Assembly: GCA_039105265.1 (NCBI GenBank)
Contig: JAPFFF010000001.1
Location: forward strand, 7,998,001 to 8,062,000
Direction of reading: 5' to 3'
Length of the DNA: 64,000 bases
DNA from: Tritrichomonas musculus
Lineage: Eukaryota > Parabasalia > Tritrichomonadida > Tritrichomonadidae
Under the pieces are notes generated by a model, which saw nothing but the letters and a program-made list of their open reading frames with translations, was not told the DNA's origin and ran no database searches. Below are positions 59,674 through 64,000 of the stretch, in pieces. Within the stretch, counting starts at the first letter, position 1. Every line of letters begins with the position of its first letter. The translations under genes and the position numbers were made by a program.

Positions 59674-60433
59674 CGATTGAAAAGTTGAATTTATATAAAA
59701 TCTTTTCAAAATTTTCTATTGAAATAGTGAGGTGAAAACTTTTTGAATGTAAGGTTAAAATTGAATGAAAATTAATTCGTACTTAAAATATATAAATTTA
59801 TTCATACTGTATTTTCTTAATTAGCTTTTTTTATGTTATTTAAAGTACATTTATTTTTGTTTGATTTATTATGAAACTTTTATTATCAAATTTGATTTCA
59901 TTTATATAGATCTTCAATTATGTCATCAATTATTTATTTTCTTTTGGTAATAAATTACTTTTTAATAAATAGTAAACAACATATATGAATTAAAAAAAAG
60001 AAATTTACAAGATTATCATAATAAAAAATTAAAATCAATGATGAATAATTCGGATACGTTTAGCAAAAGCTAAAAAACAATGTATAAATTCATTCTTACA
60101 TTGCTATTATGACAATAAAATGTTCAATCTAATTAACTTATTCTTCAATAATGATTGTTTAATTGAATTTAATAAGAAAAAGAAGAAGAGTGAAAATCAA
60201 AAAGCAAAAGTAAAGCTTCATTATGATTGTTTTCATGATTTAAAAGTGTATTGATATTATTTACACTATGAATTTCCTTTATCCTATTAATATTAGCGTT
60301 CACATCACTTCATTTTTTGTTTTTCATGAAAAATTCAAAGATAAAAAAAAACTTTTCGAATTTATTAAAAAAAAAAAACATTCTATAATAATAAAAATAA
60401 AGCATGAAAACAAGAGTAGATGTCTTTTGAAAC
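59674..60433. other. Intergenic, no gene seen
   Basis: 760 bp of AT-rich DNA between two minus-strand genes. ACTTTTTGAAT at 59738-59748 is the inverted form of the recurrent motif, about 65 bp upstream of the large gene's ATG. Nothing else recognised. Confidence 0.5.
59738..59748 (-). promoter_or_regulatory. Candidate upstream motif ATTCAAAAAGT
   Basis: Read on the minus strand, about 65 bp before the ATG at 59673. Same motif as at 12415 and in the 324-bp repeats. Confidence 0.3.
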
Positions 60434-61399
60434 TCATTGATTTTTCTGCTTGAAATATTTCTTCACGTGCTCGGCTGTTTCAGGGTCCAAATTTGGCATT
60501 TTTGGATCAATTGTTGTAACGGTGTAATTCAAATCTTGATCGAAGCTAACAAAAGCTGCTTTATTGTTGTAAGCGATACGATATTGAGGCGCTGAAAAAA
60601 TTGTGAGAAACGTTTTATTTGGAAAAAACGGATATTCAACGCCATCCATTGCGACTTCATGGCCTCTGCAAATTAAACTGAATCCGAATTTTTCAATAAA
60701 TTGTTCAAGTGGAGCAAGTCCAAAACAAACTGACATTCCGTTATTGCCGACTCTCCATTCTGGAGTATTTGGATCAGGCTCGGCCCAAGTTAAATCTGTA
60801 ACGAGACTATCTCTGACAAAGTTAACTGGCTTTTGAATATCACGTATATCTTGTAGGCTGTTTAAATAAGGTGAGATACCGCCATGTACGCAAAATATCT
60901 TATCATTGATTATTGCTGCAAGAGGGAGAAAAGAAAAAACTTCGTTAAATTTCCACCATAAATTTATATTGTTATCATAATATTTCTGAAATTCTGATAA
61001 AAATTTGTATTTTTTGTTGATTCCTCGGAATTCATGATTTCCTCTCAGGAGATAAATATTGTTTGGATAAAGAATTTTGTAACAAAATAATAAAGTAATG
61101 GTTTCAATACTGCGAAAGCCTCTGTCAACATAATCACCAAGAAAGAGATAATTTGTATTAGGTGGATAGCCACCAAGATCAAAAATATGAAGTAAATCAT
61201 GAAACTGTCCATGTATGTCGCCGCAAACAGTTATTGGAGGATGTAGTTCTAGAAGAGAAGGTTCGTTTTTAAAAATATTTATAACTTCATCTAAGACTAA
61301 ATTTAATTGTTCAACACTTAGTTGAGCTGGTTTGGTCACATATTCATTTTTAATTGAAAAAAGTTTTTGAATAATTTCTTGAATCTCTGATTTCGTCAT
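60434..61399 (-). CDS. Divergent PP1-like serine/threonine phosphatase (PPP family)
   Basis: 321 residues, the length of a PPP catalytic subunit. Metal-binding and catalytic motifs are present: GDIHGQ (60-65), GDYVDRG (88-94), RGNHE (119-123), HGG (172-174), RGHE (245-248). Departures from PP1: FRGINKKYKF replaces the near-invariant CASINRIYGF, SAPQYRIAYNN replaces SAPNYCGEFDN, and the RPxDxPDxGLLCDLLW block is shortened to a KPVNFVRDSLVTDLTW form. So it should be an active metallophosphatase but probably with different regulator binding and toxin sensitivity. The CxE/NY loop that contacts inhibitors is altered. It is divergent from the TOR-like gene with 237 bp between the two starts. Confidence 0.9.
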   Translation of the reverse strand: MTKSEIQEIIQKLFSIKNEYVTKPAQLSVEQLNLVLDEVINIFKNEPSLLELHPPITVCGDIHGQFHDLLHIFDLGGYPPNTNYLFLGDYVDRGFRSIETITLLFCYKILYPNNIYLLRGNHEFRGINKKYKFLSEFQKYYDNNINLWWKFNEVFSFLPLAAIINDKIFCVHGGISPYLNSLQDIRDIQKPVNFVRDSLVTDLTWAEPDPNTPEWRVGNNGMSVCFGLAPLEQFIEKFGFSLICRGHEVAMDGVEYPFFPNKTFLTIFSAPQYRIAYNNKAAFVSFDQDLNYTVTTIDPKMPNLDPETAEHVKKYFKQKNQ

Positions 61400-61410
61400 T
61401 AATGAATTGA
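61400..61410 (-). promoter_or_regulatory. Initiator-like sequence TCAATTCATTA
   Basis: On the minus strand directly before the phosphatase ATG. It fits the trichomonad initiator form (TCA then T-rich, often ending ATTA). Overlap with the start codon region is typical of very short leaders. Confidence 0.4.
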
Positions 61411-61636
61411 TTTAGACGAAATTATGAGAGGTTTACAAATTTGAATAGGAGTTGAAAAAATGAAAGTAAACATATAAAATGTATTTTTCTCCAAAAAATT
61501 TGATATAAATAATAAATATTTTTAATTTGTAAAGATTGTATTTAAACAAAAATTATTTAAAATAGAAAATAAAAGCTAAATATATTGTACATTTTAATAT
61601 ACAACCTTATTTTATAATAATTACACATAAATATTG

Positions 61637-64000
61637 ATGGATTACCAAAGTTCAAAAAATCATTCGTTATCAAATTCTCTTTCATCATCAACTAATCTCC
61701 GCATATTAATTGACAAAGTAATTTCTTTTCTGCCTGACATATATTCTCTCGAATTTGAAATTGCACAATTTCATTTTCAAAGATACGTTCTCGATTCATT
61801 TCGAAATGCACAAGATTCAAGCGAAGAAGGTTTTTTTATTGATGAGTTGTTTGTTACGATATCTCTTGCCCAACTAAACCAGAATACTTTTCATTACCTA
61901 ATTTTACTCGCCTCTCTTCTTGATGTTGATCTTGGAGATAAAGTTTCTAAAGCAAATCGAATTGCTCGTGATTTAGCGAATATTCAACTTGATCCAAATC
62001 CATTAATTTATAAACTATTAAAAAAGATTCTTCTTTGGCTCAATAAAACTCTTCAAAACTCAATTCAATTTATTATCAATCCTTTACTTGCGATGGGATG
62101 GAGCTTTTGTTGTACTACTGAATATGACAAAAAAATATCTGGTTTATTACTTATCCGTCTTTTTATGAAAAATTTCTCAATTTACTTAGAAAACCAGCAT
62201 TCCCAAATTCAAGATATTATAATTGAAAATGTAAAAAGTCATACATCTGAAGTTCGAATTGCCACATTAAAATTTTTAAAATCATATTTATCTTTTGCTA
62301 CTTCAAGCTACGATATCATCCAATTATGTGGGAAATTGAATTTAACATTAAACAAAGATAATTGGATGTTTTTCCAAGGCGCCATTGAAGCCTCTGAATT
62401 AATTATTAAATATCATCAGCAATTAACTAGCTGTTTCATATTAAATGAAATTCCATTTAAACTTTTTCAAGAGAAAGATACTGATGCATTAATTGCAGCA
62501 TGCCGTGTTATTCCTTTTTCATTAAAAACTGGGCGAGCATTATTTAATAACAAAGAAATCGAGCATATATTTCATATATACATTTCATTGTTAACAAAAA
62601 AATCGATGATCAAGAAACAAGTTTTTGTTTCCTTAGGTAAAATATTGTTTTTATTAGAATCAATCGAAAATCCAAAATTATTAAGTTTAGTTCAAAAATT
62701 TCATTCTCTTGTTGAGGATTTCATTGATTCATCCTCATCTATTTTTGCTCTTCTAGCTATAGATTCGATAATTCCTGCAAAATATGTGAAAGATGAAGTT
62801 GCCATTTTTTCTAAGAAAAAGCTCACAGCTTTGGTAATTTTAGGCTTGAATCAATTTATGTTGGCTCATCCTGAATTTGAAATGCAAATACAATCGCAAA
62901 TTTTTCAGATAGCTTGTTCAATCATTCTGAATAATTCTTCACCTCCTGAAATGACCAAACTAGCTTTTGATTCTTTAATACAAATGAAGATTAAATCCTC
63001 TTTTTTAAAAATATCGCTTGTTATTCAAATGTTATCTCAACTTTCAAATCCAAATTATGATGTTCGAGAATCAGCTGCTAATTTTGCTTTATTCTATCAA
63101 GAAGCAATTGATACAACTGAAATATCACAAATCATTCTTTCATCTGTTGTAACTGAGCCCAATCAAAAATTAAGAATTAAGATGATCAAAGGAGTGAAAT
63201 TCACTTCTAATGTTGAGATTATATCTCTTTTACATTTATTATTGCATGATTCAAACCGTCAAATACGAAAAGAAGCTTTGAATTCTCTCTCAAAAAATTC
63301 GAACGATTCATTAACTGATCAAATATTGACAGATTTTCTTTTAGAAAAGATTCCTAATGATAAAGAACTAATGACTAAAGAAGGAATCGAATGTTTTTTA
63401 ATTGTATCATCGCATATTGAGAACACTGAATCAATTATTATACCTTTCTCAAAATTTTTGATTGTTCATTTAATCGGTGAGAATCGTAAGTTACCATCAA
63501 CTGCCTTCAAATTATTATCGCAAATCATCAAGTTTTCTCCAAATGATGTTGATATTGATAGATTAGTATGGCATATCTCGCAATCACTAAATGTTTTCTC
63601 ATCTAAGAAGAGACTTGATGCATGTCTTGATCTTATTCATTCGGCAATGAAATGTACCAATTTAATGGAAGAGATATACAACAAACATTTGCAATTATTT
63701 GTGAATCTTTTATCCATTTCCCAATTATCAGACACATCTGTTTCAAGAAATAAATTAATTCGTGTTTTGGCCTTTATTGGTGCCATTAAAAGCACGATTG
63801 TTCAATCTCTTGTGTCAGATAGTCAGGATCAGAAGAAAAAAAATGATGTTGAAACCGCCCAATTTTTCATATCGCAAGCTGACAACATTGATCCTTATCA
63901 ATCACTTTCATATGCGTCTGTTGGTGTTGCTCTTTCCAATCTACTCAGCATCTTGCAAGATTCCTCATTGACAGCTCTTCACACGGCGACAATTGAATCT
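61637..64000 (+). CDS. TOR-like PI3K-related kinase, N-terminal 788 aa (runs off the window)
   Basis: The frame is open from ATG 61637 to the right edge, 788 codons. It is a string of HEAT-like helices (EVRIATLKFLKSYLSF, NYDVRESAANFAL, NRQIRKEALNSLS). The last 80 residues match the DUF3385-type segment specific to TOR: KLIRVLAFIGAI (compare RVLGLLGALDPYKHK in mTOR), then DPYQSLSYASVGVALSNLLSILQDSSLTALHTATI (compare EFYPAVSMVALMRIFRDQSLSHHHTMV). TOR is the nutrient- and growth-sensing kinase acting with LST8 and Raptor or Rictor; kinase, FRB and FATC parts would lie beyond the window. At this point human mTOR has about 900 residues, so the N-terminal arm is slightly shorter here. Other PIKKs (SMG1, ATM) lack this segment. 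Confidence 0.82.
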   Translation, partial: MDYQSSKNHSLSNSLSSSTNLRILIDKVISFLPDIYSLEFEIAQFHFQRYVLDSFRNAQDSSEEGFFIDELFVTISLAQLNQNTFHYLILLASLLDVDLGDKVSKANRIARDLANIQLDPNPLIYKLLKKILLWLNKTLQNSIQFIINPLLAMGWSFCCTTEYDKKISGLLLIRLFMKNFSIYLENQHSQIQDIIIENVKSHTSEVRIATLKFLKSYLSFATSSYDIIQLCGKLNLTLNKDNWMFFQGAIEASELIIKYHQQLTSCFILNEIPFKLFQEKDTDALIAACRVIPFSLKTGRALFNNKEIEHIFHIYISLLTKKSMIKKQVFVSLGKILFLLESIENPKLLSLVQKFHSLVEDFIDSSSSIFALLAIDSIIPAKYVKDEVAIFSKKKLTALVILGLNQFMLAHPEFEMQIQSQIFQIACSIILNNSSPPEMTKLAFDSLIQMKIKSSFLKISLVIQMLSQLSNPNYDVRESAANFALFYQEAIDTTEISQIILSSVVTEPNQKLRIKMIKGVKFTSNVEIISLLHLLLHDSNRQIRKEALNSLSKNSNDSLTDQILTDFLLEKIPNDKELMTKEGIECFLIVSSHIENTESIIIPFSKFLIVHLIGENRKLPSTAFKLLSQIIKFSPNDVDIDRLVWHISQSLNVFSSKKRLDACLDLIHSAMKCTNLMEEIYNKHLQLFVNLLSISQLSDTSVSRNKLIRVLAFIGAIKSTIVQSLVSDSQDQKKKNDVETAQFFISQADNIDPYQSLSYASVGVALSNLLSILQDSSLTALHTATIES

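Noticed and set aside
1-64000. CRISPR arrays, rRNA operons, prokaryotic operons or Shine-Dalgarno sites
   Set aside because: None seen; gene families and layout are eukaryotic.

Overview
The window looks like nuclear DNA of a parabasalid protist, most likely a Tritrichomonas/Trichomonas relative. This is inferred from content: very AT-rich DNA, long intronless genes with short 5' leaders, Asn/Ser-rich proteins, and trichomonad-type families (BspA-like leucine-rich repeats, DUF3447-type ankyrin protein, Sel1 repeats fused to a kinase-like domain, a right-handed beta-helix protein). The species cannot be proven without a search.

Layout. 1-12.4 kb is a gene-poor, repeat-rich block. It holds the tail of one gene, two copies of a ~386-bp terminal-inverted-repeat element (one with a clear 8-bp target duplication), two near-identical copies of a 324-bp repeat that may carry a structured RNA, a ~480-bp inverted-repeat element, several GC-rich hairpins that stand out from the AT-rich background, one acidic hypothetical gene, a decayed gene of unknown family, a virus-like tail-fibre-type fossil, and a 2.5-kb TTAA-flanked element with one of the 386-bp elements nested inside it. 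12.4-17.7 kb holds a beta-helix protein, a four-helix membrane protein with a Pro/Thr loop, and a MATE transporter. 18.1-19.9 kb is a second large element with perfect 43-bp inverted ends. 20.4-37.8 kb is the gene-dense core: a TtcA-like protein without its PP-loop, a helical-repeat protein, a ~3000-residue low-complexity protein with a CH-like N terminus, Lsm4, a coiled-coil protein, an endosulfine-like protein and a tubulin-tyrosine-ligase-like protein. 39.5-47.1 kb holds a tandem kinase-like protein, a kinase-like/Sel1 protein convergent with it, and a short BspA-like gene. 48.4-52.4 kb is an ankyrin locus whose downstream ankyrin repeats are spaced about 400 bp apart by AT-rich filler. 52.6-64 kb holds a 2342-residue HERC/HECT-like protein, a divergent PPP phosphatase and, divergent from it, the N-terminal 788 residues of a TOR-like kinase that runs off the window.

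How the genes relate. No operons are expected in this lineage and none are seen. TOR, endosulfine and a PPP phosphatase are parts of growth and cell-cycle signalling in other eukaryotes, and Lsm4 belongs to mRNA decay and splicing complexes, but their presence in one window is probably chance. The most unusual structure is the dispersed ankyrin array. The repeat layer (at least four inverted-repeat families, one nested) says the region is shaped by small non-autonomous elements. Starts were taken at ATG throughout; where an open frame extended upstream only through TTG, the first sensible ATG was used.
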